From: an uncultured Collinsella sp.
Lineage (GTDB): Bacteria > Actinomycetota > Coriobacteriia > Coriobacteriales > Coriobacteriaceae
Direction: 5' to 3'
DNA: 64,000 bases
Assembly (NCBI GenBank): GCA_900552685.1
Contig: USAJ01000008.1
Span: 3,465 to 67,464, forward strand
Part shown: in pieces, positions 8,906 to 18,528 of the stretch
How positions within the stretch are numbered: the first letter of the stretch is position 1
Layout: every line of letters starts with the position of its first letter
Position numbers and translations under genes: made by a program
The notes under the pieces: generated by a model
Told to the model about the DNA's origin: nothing
Databases searched by the model: none
Seen by the model: only the letters and a program-made list of their open reading frames with translations

Positions 8906-8961
8906 CGGCAAGCATCTCAACGTCAACACGCTTCCGCGCGTGCGACAACCTGCGAACGAAC

Positions 8962-9001
8962 GGCGAAGGCCGCCTGGAATACGATCCAGGCGGCCTTCGC
9001 C
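8962..9001. terminator. Strong inverted repeat between convergent genes
   Basis: A 17-bp perfect stem (8962-8978 with 8985-9001) and 6-base loop lies between the DUF134-NifX gene and ffh. No T-tract follows on either strand, so it may stop transcription from both sides only partially or protect 3' ends. Confidence 0.65.
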
Positions 9002-9021
9002 ATACACGACTCAACCAATCG

Positions 9022-10497
9022 TTATTTCTTATTGCGCATCTGCGCTTCCATCTGGCGCAGCAGGTCCATATCGGACTTGGGGCCGCCCGTACCCAGGCCG
9101 CCCATGCCGCCCAGACCCATAGCGTCCAGGCCAGGGATATTGGGCATGCGCATCTTCTTGCCCTTCTTGCCCTTTTTGCCCTTCTTGCCGCCGGCCTGAG
9201 CCTGATTGGCCATCGTGCGCATGCGGCCCATCATCTTGTTCATCTCGCCCCACTGCTTCATAAGGCTATTGACCTCTGTGGGAGTCACGCCGGCGCCCTT
9301 GGCAATGCGGGCACGGCGCTGGCCGTTAATGATGGAAGGACGCAGACGCTCCTCCTTGGTCATCGACATGATGATGGCCTCGTTCTTGTCGAAGATGCCC
9401 TCGTCCAGGTTGCCGCCCATCTGGTTGAGCGCACGCTGGCCGCCGGGGAGCATGCCCAGGATGCCCTTCATGCCGCCCATCTTCTTGACGGCCTTCATCT
9501 GGTCGAGCATGTCATTCATGGTGAAGCCCTCGCGCAGCATGCGCTCGGCGGCCTCGAGCTGCTCGGCATCGGCGGCCTCCTGGGCCTTCTCGATAATGCC
9601 GACAACGTCGCCCATACCCAGAATGCGCTTGGCCATACGATCGGGGTAGAACGGCTCAAGCGAATCGGGTTTCTCGCCCATGCTCACGAACTTGATGGGC
9701 TTGCCGGTCACCTGGCGCACGGAAAGCGCGCCGCCGCCACGAGCGTCGCCATCGAGCTTGGAGATGATCACGCCGTCAAAGTCGGTGCGCTCGGCGAAGG
9801 TCGAGACGACGTTGACGATATCCTGGCCGGTCATGGCATCGACGACCATCAGCACCTGATCGGGCTTGACAGCCTTCTTGATATCCACGGCCTCCTGCAT
9901 CATCTGCTCGTCGATCTGCAGACGACCGGCGGTATCGACGATGACCACATCGCGCAGGTGGTCGACGGCCTCCTGGATGGCACCCTTGGCAATGTCGACC
10001 GGGTGCGCGCCGTCACCGCGGAAGACTGGCACGCCGATCTCGCCACCGAGCGTGGCCAGCTGGTCGGCAGCGGCGGGACGACAGACGTCGCACGCGGCGA
10101 GCAGCGGCGAGCGGCCCTGCTTCTTGAGCAGGTAGGCCAGCTTTACGGCCGCCGTGGTCTTACCGGAGCCCTGCAGGCCCACGAGCATGATGACATTGGG
10201 AATGCGATTGCTAAAGACGAGCTTGCTCTCGGTTGAGCCAAGCATCTCGGTGAGCTCGTCGAGCACGATCTTGACGACGTTTTGCGCCGGCGACAGCGAC
10301 TCCATGACCTCAGCGGTCATGCAGCGCTCCTTGGTCTTGGCGACGAACTCCTTGACGACCTTAAAGTTAACGTCGGCCTCGAGCAGTGCCATGCGAATAT
10401 CGCGCATGGCCGAAGTAATATCGGCCTCGGTCAGCTTGCCCTTGCCGCGCAGGCGGTCAAATGTGTCGTTGAGGCGATCGCTCAGGGAATCAAACAC
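9022..10497 (-). CDS. ffh: Signal recognition particle protein Ffh
   Basis: A 491-aa SRP54 GTPase that binds signal peptides and 4.5S RNA. It targets ribosomes to the membrane together with FtsY, encoded just upstream. It has an N domain, the G domain with GLQGSGKTTAAVK (G1), DTAGRLQID (G3) and TKLDGDARGGGAL, and the Met-rich M domain (LGMLPGGQRALNQM). The C-terminus carries a Lys-rich stretch followed by a Gly/Met-rich tail. The start is GTG with GGAGTG upstream. It is the last gene of a long minus-strand array. Confidence 0.97.
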   Translation of the reverse strand: MFDSLSDRLNDTFDRLRGKGKLTEADITSAMRDIRMALLEADVNFKVVKEFVAKTKERCMTAEVMESLSPAQNVVKIVLDELTEMLGSTESKLVFSNRIPNVIMLVGLQGSGKTTAAVKLAYLLKKQGRSPLLAACDVCRPAAADQLATLGGEIGVPVFRGDGAHPVDIAKGAIQEAVDHLRDVVIVDTAGRLQIDEQMMQEAVDIKKAVKPDQVLMVVDAMTGQDIVNVVSTFAERTDFDGVIISKLDGDARGGGALSVRQVTGKPIKFVSMGEKPDSLEPFYPDRMAKRILGMGDVVGIIEKAQEAADAEQLEAAERMLREGFTMNDMLDQMKAVKKMGGMKGILGMLPGGQRALNQMGGNLDEGIFDKNEAIIMSMTKEERLRPSIINGQRRARIAKGAGVTPTEVNSLMKQWGEMNKMMGRMRTMANQAQAGGKKGKKGKKGKKMRMPNIPGLDAMGLGGMGGLGTGGPKSDMDLLRQMEAQMRNKK

Positions 10498-10507
10498 TAG
10501 TCACTCC

Positions 10508-11425
10508 TTAATTGGACTCGCCCACCAGGGCGCGGCAGAAATCTTTGGCATTGAACTCCTGCAGGTCATCGACCTGCTCGCCCACGCCCACGCGCAGGAT
10601 CGGGAGCTTGAGCTTCTCGGCCACGGCCATGGCGATACCGCCCTTAGCCGTGCCGTCGAGCTTAGTCATGATAATACCGTCCAGGCCCAGCGCCTCGTTA
10701 AACTCGAGCGTCTGGTTCAGACCGTTTTGACCCGTCGCGGCGTCGATCACAAGCACGACCGAAACCGGCATGGGACCGGCGGCCATATTGGCGGCGCGCT
10801 TACGGGTCACATTGACCACCTTGGCAAGCTCGCGCATGAGCTCAGGGCTCGTGTGCAGACGGCCGGCGGTATCGATGAGCACCAGGTCACTGCCGCGCTT
10901 ATCGGCCTCGTCGAGCACGTCATAGCACACGCTCGCCGGATCGGAGCCGCGGTCACGCTTGATAACCGGTACGCCGGCACGCTGCCCCCACACATCGAGC
11001 TGCTCGATGGCGGCGGCGCGGAAGGTGTCGGCCGAACCGATCACCACGTTCTTGCCGCGGGCAGCCATGGCGCTCGCGATCTTACCGACCGTCGTGGTCT
11101 TGCCGGCACCGTTAATGCCCACAAACAGCACGCAGCTCGGCGTATCGGAAAACGGATCTCGCTCGATGGGCACAAAGTGCTGCTCAAGCTGCTCGGCCAG
11201 GGCACGGCGAAGCTGCGGAGCGGTCTTGAGGTTCTTCTTGGCCGCGGCATCGCGCAGGTCATCGGAGACCTTGATAGCGACCTCGGCGCCCATGTCACCC
11301 ATGACGAGGGTGTCCTCCAGGTCCTCCCAAAAATCCTCGTCGACCTCGCCGCCAAAGTAGAAGACCTCGTTGAGGGCCTCGCGGCTGCGCTCAAGTCCGC
11401 GCGAGAGAGCATCGAAGAATCCCAT
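10508..11425 (-). CDS. ftsY: Signal recognition particle receptor FtsY
   Basis: A 305-aa GTPase that receives the SRP-ribosome complex at the membrane. It has only the NG core: GINGAGKTTTVGK (G1), SADTFRAAAIEQL, DTAGRLHTS and TKLDGTAKGG. The acidic A domain of enterobacterial FtsY is absent, as in many Gram-positives. The start overlaps the smc stop by one base (TAATG), so smc, ftsY and ffh are translationally or transcriptionally coupled. Confidence 0.97.
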   Translation of the reverse strand: MGFFDALSRGLERSREALNEVFYFGGEVDEDFWEDLEDTLVMGDMGAEVAIKVSDDLRDAAAKKNLKTAPQLRRALAEQLEQHFVPIERDPFSDTPSCVLFVGINGAGKTTTVGKIASAMAARGKNVVIGSADTFRAAAIEQLDVWGQRAGVPVIKRDRGSDPASVCYDVLDEADKRGSDLVLIDTAGRLHTSPELMRELAKVVNVTRKRAANMAAGPMPVSVVLVIDAATGQNGLNQTLEFNEALGLDGIIMTKLDGTAKGGIAMAVAEKLKLPILRVGVGEQVDDLQEFNAKDFCRALVGESN

Positions 11426-14400
11426 TATGCATTCACGACCTTTCCGGTTTCGCGATCGAGTTTTTGCGAGACGACGCGACTGACGCCGTCGGCTTGCATC
11501 GAGACGCCGTAGAGGACGTCAGCGTCCTCCATAGTACGGCGTTGATGCGAGATAACCAAGAGCTGCGTATCGGAACGCAACACGTCGAGTGCGCCGATGA
11601 GCTTGGACAGGTTGGCGTCATCGAGTGCCGCCTCGACCTCGTCCAGCACATAGAACGGCACCGTGCGCGTGCGGTACACAGCAAAGAGCAGGGCGAGCGC
11701 CGTCAGGCTCTTCTCGCCGCCCGACATGAGCATCATCTTGGTGATGCGCTTGCCGCGCGGCTGCGCCACGACCTCGATACCCGTCTCGGCAGGATGCTCG
11801 GGATCGGTCATCTCCAGATGAGCCTGGCCGCCCGGGAAGAGCATAGCGAAGATCTCGCGGAAGTTCGCGTCGACCTTCTCAAACGTCACCAGGAACGCCT
11901 TGCGCATCTTGCGATCAATGGCCACCGTGATCTTGGTGAGCGCCTTGCGCGCGCTCTCCAGATCGGCCAGCTGCTCCTCGATGTAGTCGGCGCGGCGCTT
12001 GAGCTGCTCGTACTCCTCCATGGCAACTTGGTTAACGGGACCAAGGTTGTTGATCTGGCGCACAAGCTGGTTGAGCTCGCGCTCGGCGGCGTCGCGGTCG
12101 GTGGGCGCGGGAAGCATGAGCGCTTCCTCGAGTACCGTGGTGCCATCGGCGGTGATGGCCTTGATGGCCGCCTCCACCTGCACCTCGAGCTTGCCGCGTG
12201 CGACCTTGAACTCGTTTTGCGTGGCAGAGGCGGTATCGACTCGCTCCTTAGCGCGGGCAACCTCTGCCTTGGCATCCTCGATGGTCTTCTTGAGCGAAGC
12301 GGAGTCCGCCTCCTCCAGAGAGGCCTGGTCACGCAGGCGCGCTGCCCAATCCGACGCGCGTTCCAACAGGGCAGAATAGCGTTCGTGCATGGGATCGACG
12401 CGCAGGCGCAGCAGCTCGAGCGAGCGCGACGCCTGGCGTGTTCCGCGGATACGACGGTCGATGCCCTCAAGACGATGCTCCAGGTCGGGCACGCGGCCCT
12501 TCAGCGAACGCAGGCGTTCACTCGTCTGGGCTAGGCGAACCTTGGCGTCGGCGAGCTTGCCGGCAGCCTCGGAATCGTCACGGCGAACGCGGTCGAGTTC
12601 GTCGTTGGCCTCGGCAATCTGCAAGCCCAGATCGCTTGCCTGCGCACGGGCCTCGTCACGCGAACGGGTGAGCTCGTCCACGCGCGGGCGCGCGGCGCGA
12701 ACGGCCTCGGCAGCCTGCTCACGGCGCTTGGAGATACGCACGCGCTCGACCTCGGCATTGTTGGCGCTTTGCTCCAGACGGCCGATCTCGGACAACAGGG
12801 AGCGGCGCTCGCCCTCAAGGCGGGCAATCTCACCGGCGGCATCGCCCTCAGCGGCACGCGCTTCCTCAACGGCCGCATTGGCCTCGACGACCTGATCCGA
12901 CACATGCTCAAACACAGCGGCCAAATCGGGCTCAAGCCCCTCCAGCTCGCGAATGCGACGCTTACGCTCCAGAGCACCCGACGCCTCGCCGGCATCGAGG
13001 CCCACACGCACCAGGCCGCCGCAGGCGACGCGGGCGCCATCGGGGGTCACGTAAGTCACGCCGTCAACGACCGGCGCCGAAAGCGCGGCAGAAAGATCGT
13101 CCACTACGTAATAGCCGCCGAGCAGCGCCTCGACGACGGGTCCGTAGCCTGCGCGCACGGACAGACGATCAACCAGGCGGGTACCGGCAGCGCCCTCAGC
13201 GGCGGTAGAGCCGCTCACGCCGCGCGCCACCAGCAGTGCCTCGCCCGAGGCCTTCTTTTGGTCCAGAGCCGCACGACCGGCACGCTCAAGCGTGGCGGCG
13301 TCATCAAACAGCAGCGCATCGATATCGCCGGCGAGCAATTGCTCAACCAGGCCCTCAAGCTCGCGCGGGGCTTCGAGCACGTCACCCAGGCGGCCCGAAA
13401 CATCATCGCCCAGCGCACCCACCAGACGGCTCACGAGCGGCGAGCTGTCGGCCATGCGGGCATCGAGTTTCTTTTGGCTGGCAAGCTCCGAGCGCACCTC
13501 GGACAGCTTGTTGCGCGCCTCACTCTCACGATTACGCAAGTCCTTCAGGGCTACACGGGCGACCTCGGTGGCCTCACGCGCATCGGCCTGGGCCTGGCGC
13601 GCTTCCTCAAGAGCGCCCTCAAGCTCCTCGGCGCGGTCTCGACGGCTCTCGAGCGAGGCCGTGACCTCCTCGAGCTGTTCATCGATCTGCTCCAGGCGCG
13701 AGGCATACATGTTGTCCTCGACCTCGGCATTGCTCAAGGAATCCTTCACCTTGGCGAGCTCGAGCGCGGCGTTATCGGCTACGCGCTGCACATCGCGTTG
13801 TTCGTGCGTAAGCTTCGAAATCTGATTGTCGAGCGCCACGCGCCGCTCGTGGAGCTCGGCGGCGGCAGGACCAGCGGCGTCAACGTCCTCCTGGGCCTGC
13901 ATATGCGCACCGGTCACTTCCTCAAGCTGCGCACGCGCGTCCTCAAGCTCCTCGACCACGCGACGACGCTGATGCTCGGAGCTCGAAATCTGACCGCGCA
14001 TGTCAGACAGGCGCGACACCATGTTGTGGCCCTTTTCTTCGAGCAGGCGCATGTCGGAGTTAATGCGGCCGACCACATCTTGCATATGGCGGCGTTGCTC
14101 GCCCAGGTCGCCCACAAACAGGCCCTTTTCCTCGAGCATGACCTGGAGCTTCTCGAGCTCGCGCTCCTTTTCGCCCAAGCGGTACTGCGCAAGCTCAAGC
14201 TCGGCCGCGCCCTCCTTGGAGCGGCTCTCCAGGTCGTTCCACTGCGACTGCAGCGAACGCAGCTCATCGACGGCCAGCATCTGCGTAAGCTCGTTCGCGC
14301 GCGAGGACAACTCTTTGTACTTGCGCGCACGATCGACCTGACGCTCCAGCGGTCGCAGCTGACGGGCGATTTCCTTATTGATGTCGCGGGCACGCGTCAG

Positions 14401-14961
14401 GTGCTCGTCCATCGACTTAATCTTTTTGAGCGCACGCTCCTTGCGGCGCTTGTGCTTGGAGATGCCGGCGGCCTCCTCGATGAGGGCGCGGCGCTCCTCG
14501 GGGCGGCTCTGCAAAATGGCGTCGAGCTTGCCCTGGCTGATGATGGAATGCGTATCCTTGCCCAGGCCCGAATCGTGCAGGATGTCCTGAATGTCCATCA
14601 GGCGGCACGGACTCGAGTTGATGAGGTACTCGCTTTCGCCCGAGCGATACATGCGACGGGTGATGGCGACTTCGTCAAAATCGACGGGCAGCATATGGTC
14701 CGAGTTATCGAGCACCAGCGTGACCTCGGCGACACCCACCGGCTTGCGCGCTGACGAGCCCGAGAAGATGACGTCCTCCATGGCCTGGCCGCGCAGCTGC
14801 TTGGCGCTCTGCTCGCCCAGGACCCACAGAATTGAGTCGGAGATGTTCGATTTTCCCGAGCCGTTGGGACCGACGATGACGGTCAGGCCCGGCTCAAACG
14901 TCATATGGGCGCGGTCGGCAAACGACTTGAACCCTTTGAGCGTGAGGGACTTGAGATACAC
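11425..14961 (-). CDS. smc: Chromosome segregation protein SMC
   Basis: A 1178-aa condensin subunit that organises and segregates the chromosome as a dimer. Walker A GPNGSGKSNI lies near the N-terminus. It is followed by a long coiled coil, a hinge at about residues 505-650, a second coiled coil and the ATPase tail with signature LMSGGEKSLTALALLFAVY and Walker B FYVLDEVEAALDD. It starts with GTG preceded by GAGGAA. Length and architecture are standard for bacterial Smc. It follows rnc with a gap of about 10 bases. Confidence 0.98.
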   Translation of the reverse strand: MYLKSLTLKGFKSFADRAHMTFEPGLTVIVGPNGSGKSNISDSILWVLGEQSAKQLRGQAMEDVIFSGSSARKPVGVAEVTLVLDNSDHMLPVDFDEVAITRRMYRSGESEYLINSSPCRLMDIQDILHDSGLGKDTHSIISQGKLDAILQSRPEERRALIEEAAGISKHKRRKERALKKIKSMDEHLTRARDINKEIARQLRPLERQVDRARKYKELSSRANELTQMLAVDELRSLQSQWNDLESRSKEGAAELELAQYRLGEKERELEKLQVMLEEKGLFVGDLGEQRRHMQDVVGRINSDMRLLEEKGHNMVSRLSDMRGQISSSEHQRRRVVEELEDARAQLEEVTGAHMQAQEDVDAAGPAAAELHERRVALDNQISKLTHEQRDVQRVADNAALELAKVKDSLSNAEVEDNMYASRLEQIDEQLEEVTASLESRRDRAEELEGALEEARQAQADAREATEVARVALKDLRNRESEARNKLSEVRSELASQKKLDARMADSSPLVSRLVGALGDDVSGRLGDVLEAPRELEGLVEQLLAGDIDALLFDDAATLERAGRAALDQKKASGEALLVARGVSGSTAAEGAAGTRLVDRLSVRAGYGPVVEALLGGYYVVDDLSAALSAPVVDGVTYVTPDGARVACGGLVRVGLDAGEASGALERKRRIRELEGLEPDLAAVFEHVSDQVVEANAAVEEARAAEGDAAGEIARLEGERRSLLSEIGRLEQSANNAEVERVRISKRREQAAEAVRAARPRVDELTRSRDEARAQASDLGLQIAEANDELDRVRRDDSEAAGKLADAKVRLAQTSERLRSLKGRVPDLEHRLEGIDRRIRGTRQASRSLELLRLRVDPMHERYSALLERASDWAARLRDQASLEEADSASLKKTIEDAKAEVARAKERVDTASATQNEFKVARGKLEVQVEAAIKAITADGTTVLEEALMLPAPTDRDAAERELNQLVRQINNLGPVNQVAMEEYEQLKRRADYIEEQLADLESARKALTKITVAIDRKMRKAFLVTFEKVDANFREIFAMLFPGGQAHLEMTDPEHPAETGIEVVAQPRGKRITKMMLMSGGEKSLTALALLFAVYRTRTVPFYVLDEVEAALDDANLSKLIGALDVLRSDTQLLVISHQRRTMEDADVLYGVSMQADGVSRVVSQKLDRETGKVVNA

Positions 14962-14971
14962 GGTTCCTCGC

Positions 14972-15697
14972 TTACACGTGCTTCTTGTTCAGAATCACGC
15001 CGTTGGTGGTGTAACCCATGCGGTCGAGCGCTTCGAGCGCGGCGGCTCCCTCGGCTTCCTTCTTAGAGGAACCGGTGCCGCGACCCTGGCGAATGCCATC
15101 GATGAGCACCACGGCGGTAAAGGTGGGCGCATGTGCCGGGCCCTCGGAGCCAACGAGCTTATACGCCGGGGGCTCGTGACCGTCGGCTTGCACGCACTCC
15201 TGCAAAAACGACTTGGGGTTTGCAGGATGCTCGGCACGCTCGGAAGCCAAATGCGGCTTAAGCGTACGATGGATAAACTCCGCTGCGGCATCCCAGCCGG
15301 CATCCAGGTACAGTGCGCCCACGAGCGACTCGTAGACGTTCTCGAGCGCCGAATGCAGGCCGCGCGCACCGGTACCGGTCTCGGAGGCCCCAAAGATGAT
15401 GATGTCGTCGATGCCCAGCTCGTGAGAAACCTCGGACAGCGTGGCACCCGAGACAAGCGACACCTTCAGGCGCGTGAGCTTGCCCTCGTCAAACTCCGGA
15501 TAGGACTCAAACAGGGAGCGTGCGACCACGGCGCCCAAAATGGAATCGCCCAAGAACTCAAGGCGCTCATAGCTGGCAGAAACCGGCTGGCCCTCGACTG
15601 CCGAGGGATGCGTAAGGGCCGCGCGCAGCAGCACTTTATTATTGAACTCGTGACCCAGGATTTCCTGGGCGCGCGTAAGTCGTTCAGACAAAGCCAA
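14972..15697 (-). CDS. rnc: Ribonuclease III
   Basis: A 241-aa double-strand-specific endoribonuclease that processes rRNA and mRNA hairpins. The catalytic signature ERLEFLGDSILGAVVAR is present, with the second acidic cluster at ESLVGALYLDAGW. A C-terminal double-stranded RNA-binding domain ends with GTGSSKKEAEGAAALEAL. The start is TTG at 15697 with GGAGG eight bases upstream, three bases after the acpP stop. Its position before smc and ftsY is conserved in many Gram-positives. Confidence 0.96.
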   Translation of the reverse strand: MALSERLTRAQEILGHEFNNKVLLRAALTHPSAVEGQPVSASYERLEFLGDSILGAVVARSLFESYPEFDEGKLTRLKVSLVSGATLSEVSHELGIDDIIIFGASETGTGARGLHSALENVYESLVGALYLDAGWDAAAEFIHRTLKPHLASERAEHPANPKSFLQECVQADGHEPPAYKLVGSEGPAHAPTFTAVVLIDGIRQGRGTGSSKKEAEGAAALEALDRMGYTTNGVILNKKHV

Positions 15698-15700
15698 GAC

Positions 15701-15943
15701 CTAGGCCTCCCTGGCGTTTTCGATCGCGTCGACGGCGTCGGCGACAGAATTGAGCGAGAGCAGAGTCTCGTCATCGATCTCGAGGTTGAACTCGTCCTCG
15801 ATAGCCGTAACCAGCTGCAGGCGCTCGAGCGAGTTGGCATCGAGGTCGTCAAAGGTGGTCTCATCGCTAATTTCGGCAACATCGACGCCCAGAACGTCAG
15901 CAGCGACCTCGGCGATCTTGTCGAAGATTTCGGAGCGGTCCAT
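15701..15943 (-). CDS. acpP: Acyl carrier protein
   Basis: An 80-aa acidic protein that carries growing fatty acyl chains on a phosphopantetheine arm. The attachment Ser lies in DLDANSLERLQLV, slightly different from the common DSL form because Asn precedes the Ser. ATG at 15943 is preferred over the upstream ATG because GAGAGGA sits at normal spacing. It sits between plsX and rnc, so the acyl donor and phosphate acyltransferase are adjacent. Confidence 0.95.
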   Translation of the reverse strand: MDRSEIFDKIAEVAADVLGVDVAEISDETTFDDLDANSLERLQLVTAIEDEFNLEIDDETLLSLNSVADAVDAIENAREA

Positions 15944-15978
15944 AGCGCTTCCTCTCATAGTGCATGAATACCAAAAGA

Positions 15979-16002
15979 ATGGTACCGCCCGGGCGGTACC
16001 AA
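15979..16002 (-). terminator. Palindromic attenuator between plsX and acpP
   Basis: A perfect 20-bp palindrome (15981-16000, GGTACCGCCC and its complement) is followed on the minus strand by ATTCTTTTG. It lies in the 114-base gap between plsX and acpP and may reduce read-through or protect the acpP transcript. Confidence 0.55.
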
Positions 16003-16057
16003 GACACGGTTCTGATTCTACCCCACGACGTGCGCCCCAAGACGCATAACGCCGCTG

Positions 16058-17077
16058 TTATAAAACGATACCGTCCATAGAGTTGGCGACATTCTCGACC
16101 AGCCCGGCGCGCACGGCTTCGGCCGCCGCGAGCGTACCGTTTTTAACAGCCTCGACCGAGGTGGCACCATGGCCGATCAGGACCACGCCGCGCAGGCCCA
16201 AAAGAATCGCGCCGCCCTTGGCGTCGCCCGAAAGCTTGGCTTTAATCTCGCGCATCTGCTTTTTAATGAGCAGCGCGGCGATCTTGGTGCCGAGCGAGGC
16301 CATAAAGGCACCCTTGAGTTCCTGCAGCAAAAACTTGGCAGCGCCCTCGGTGGCCTTGAGCGCGATGTTGCCCGACATGCCGTCGGCGACCACGACGTCA
16401 AAATTGCCCGACGTAAGATCGGTGCCCTCGCAGTTACCAACAAAGCCGGGAACGGCGGCTTTCATGGCCGGGAAGCAGGCCTTGGTAAAGTTGGAGCCCT
16501 TCTCGTCCTCGGTGCCGTTGGCAAGCAGGCCCACGCGGGGATGCTCGATGCCCAGGACGACGCGGGCATAGGCGCTACCCATCTGAGCAAAACGCACCAT
16601 GTCATCGACCTCCACATCGGGGTTGGCACCCATGTCGCACAGCACCGTCAGACCGCCGGCGCGATTGGGCAACGCATTGGTGAGGCACGGACGCACCGGC
16701 TGCTTCTTACCTTCGGCCTGATACCTAAACGGCGTCACGTAGGCGGTGGCAGCGGCGGTCATGGCACCGGTCGAGCCGGCGGAGAAGAACGCATCCGCGT
16801 TGCCCTTCTTAATGGCGCGGCAAGAAAGCACGATCGACGACTTACGCTTGGTCATCACGGCGCGAATGGGATCGTCATCCATGGCGATAACGTCGGGTGC
16901 CTCCAGGGCCTCGACGCGCGCATGGGAGGCGGCAAAGGGATTGACGATTTCGGCGGGGCCAGCTGCCAAGACCTCGATATCGGGATCGGCGGCAAGCGCA
17001 GCCTCGATACCATCGAGAACGACCTGAGGTTTCTCGTCTCCGCCCACAACGTCTACACAAACGCGAACGTTACTCAT
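16058..17077 (-). CDS. plsX: Phosphate acyltransferase PlsX
   Basis: A 339-aa enzyme that converts acyl-ACP to acyl-phosphate for phospholipid synthesis. It opens with VRVCVDVVGGDEKPQVVLDG, matching the family start, and carries KRKSSIVLSCRAIKKGNADAF-like and CDMGANPDVEVDD motifs. ATG at 17077 has AAGGAG seven bases upstream; the ATG two codons earlier is too close to it. It is followed by acpP and sits downstream of rpmF. The FakA-like kinase gene in the same array feeds the same acyl-phosphate pool. Confidence 0.96.
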   Translation of the reverse strand: MSNVRVCVDVVGGDEKPQVVLDGIEAALAADPDIEVLAAGPAEIVNPFAASHARVEALEAPDVIAMDDDPIRAVMTKRKSSIVLSCRAIKKGNADAFFSAGSTGAMTAAATAYVTPFRYQAEGKKQPVRPCLTNALPNRAGGLTVLCDMGANPDVEVDDMVRFAQMGSAYARVVLGIEHPRVGLLANGTEDEKGSNFTKACFPAMKAAVPGFVGNCEGTDLTSGNFDVVVADGMSGNIALKATEGAAKFLLQELKGAFMASLGTKIAALLIKKQMREIKAKLSGDAKGGAILLGLRGVVLIGHGATSVEAVKNGTLAAAEAVRAGLVENVANSMDGIVL

Positions 17078-17094
17078 ATACATGCTCCTTATAC

Positions 17095-17123
17095 AAAAAT
17101 GGCCGACTCATTGAGCCGGCCAT
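17095..17123 (-). terminator. Intrinsic terminator/attenuator between rpmF and plsX
   Basis: Read on the minus strand, an 11-bp stem with one mismatch (17099-17110 with 17113-17123) is followed by TTTTTG. It lies directly upstream of the plsX ribosome binding site, so part of the rpmF transcription should stop here. Confidence 0.75.
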
Positions 17124-17164
17124 TGTGGTTCCATTTGGAACGGCATCGCATCCAGAGTATACCG

Positions 17165-17344
17165 TTACTCGGTAACGATAACCTCGCGGTCCTTGTAGAA
17201 ACCGCAGCTGGGGCACACGTGGTGCGGAAGCTTGACAGCGCCGCAACGGGGGCACGTGGACTGAGCCGCAGCCGAGATCTTCATGTTGGCGGAACGACGG
17301 GTGTGAGTGCGGATACGACCCTGCTTTTGTTTAGGTACGGGCAT
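17165..17344 (-). CDS. rpmF: 50S ribosomal protein L32
   Basis: A small gene of 59 codons. It begins MPVPKQKQGRIRTHTRRS and contains a zinc ribbon with CPRC and CPSC pairs spaced 12 residues apart, the zinc-binding form of L32. AAGGAAGG precedes the ATG. The order DUF177-rpmF-plsX is widely conserved and links ribosome assembly to lipid synthesis. Length is normal for the family. Confidence 0.97.
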   Translation of the reverse strand: MPVPKQKQGRIRTHTRRSANMKISAAAQSTCPRCGAVKLPHHVCPSCGFYKDREVIVTE

Positions 17345-17408
17345 AGTGACCTTCCTTATGAACTATCCAGTGTGGCGATTACGCGCAAGTAGCGATACTA
17401 CCACAGTT

Positions 17409-17963
17409 TTACTCATCAAGCTTGAGATTCTTCAATGCTGCAAATGGATTTTCCGTGGCAGCGGCCCATTCTGCCTCTGCCTGGGCGGCGCAATCGCATT
17501 GCTCGACGTTGAGATTGCAGCCGCAAGTGGGGCACAGACCGCGGCAATCGGGCTTGCAGAGCACCACAAACGGGGTGTCCATAACGACCGCGTCATTGAT
17601 GGGCTCACCCAGATCGACGATACGGTCCTCACCCAGGAGCTCGTAGCCGTCCTCGTAGGCCTCGGGATCCTCGGGTTCCTCAAAGAGGTAGAACTCCTCG
17701 ATCTCGCCGGCGATATCAAACGAGGCGGGCTCCAGGCAACGGTCGCACTCGCCGGTGGCGTGCGCGCGGACCATGCCCGTGAGCAAGACACCGGTACCGG
17801 CATTGGTAAAGACAACGTCGTAGTCGATGCCGTCCTGAAGCTGGTACTCCTTCTCGCCCACCGTGTAGGTGGAGACATCGACCTTACCGGTCAGCGGATA
17901 CGAATCTCCGGGAAACTCGAGCTGCTCGGAAAGATCGACGGTAACGCTCGGGAACTCAGCCAT
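17409..17963 (-). CDS. DUF177 (YceD) family protein
   Basis: An acidic protein of about 184 aa of the YceD family, implicated in accumulation of large-subunit rRNA. It has the conserved CDRCLEP motif and a C-terminal Cys cluster (CKPDCRGLCPTCGCNLN), a likely zinc site. Its ATG overlaps the stop of the upstream coiled-coil gene by one base. rpmF follows 64 bases downstream, the standard arrangement for the family. Confidence 0.9.
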   Translation of the reverse strand: MAEFPSVTVDLSEQLEFPGDSYPLTGKVDVSTYTVGEKEYQLQDGIDYDVVFTNAGTGVLLTGMVRAHATGECDRCLEPASFDIAGEIEEFYLFEEPEDPEAYEDGYELLGEDRIVDLGEPINDAVVMDTPFVVLCKPDCRGLCPTCGCNLNVEQCDCAAQAEAEWAAATENPFAALKNLKLDE

Positions 17964-18460
17964 TACCACTGACCGTTCTGTTGGGCGGCACCCTCGTTGA
18001 GCTGCTGACGGCAACGGGTAACGGTGCCGGTCAGGCTCTTGAGGTTCTCCTCCAGGTGCGTAAAGACCTGCTCTGCGTAGTCCTCGGCAGCATAACGCGT
18101 CTCGCGCTCGTACTGCTGGGCACGATCGCGGATGTCGTCGGCCTGCTGCTGCGCAAGGCGGACGATCTCCTGCTCACCGGCAATAGTGAGGGCCTGCTGC
18201 TGAGCGTCAGCGATGATGGAATCGGCCTGAGCGGCGGCGGAAGCCATAAGCTCCTCGCGCTCCTTAAGGATACGGCGGGACTTCTGCCACTCCTCGGGAT
18301 AGCTCATGCGGATCTCGTCGAGGATGTTGAAGAACACGTCGGCGTCGATGACCTTGAACTGAGCGTTCTTGCCGAAAGGCGGCTTGGCTTCCTCGATCAG
18401 CCCTTCGAGCTCATCGACCAAGCTGACGATCCTATCGCCAGGAAAATTCTCGCCCGGCAT
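17963..18460 (-). CDS. Coiled-coil protein, DivIVA/V-ATPase-stalk-like
   Basis: About 165 aa. After a short N-terminal region with GDRIVSLVDELEGLIEEA the protein is a long, Gln/Ala/Glu-rich coiled coil (about residues 55-150). It resembles the proteins often annotated as ATPase or DivIVA-like that lie between coaD and DUF177 in Gram-positives. ATG at 18460 is chosen because AAAGGAGA sits five bases upstream, and upstream ATGs at 18475 and 18484 are less well placed. Function is unknown; a structural or envelope role is only an inference. Confidence 0.75.
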   Translation of the reverse strand: MPGENFPGDRIVSLVDELEGLIEEAKPPFGKNAQFKVIDADVFFNILDEIRMSYPEEWQKSRRILKEREELMASAAAQADSIIADAQQQALTIAGEQEIVRLAQQQADDIRDRAQQYERETRYAAEDYAEQVFTHLEENLKSLTGTVTRCRQQLNEGAAQQNGQW

Positions 18461-18528
18461 CCGGTCTCCTTTCATAGGTAACATATCATCGTGCTAGTTT
18501 ACCACATGCCACCAGGCAATAAGAAACG

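Noticed and set aside
12769..14754. 661-codon plus-strand open frame across smc
   Set aside because: Antisense shadow of smc with no recognisable domain.
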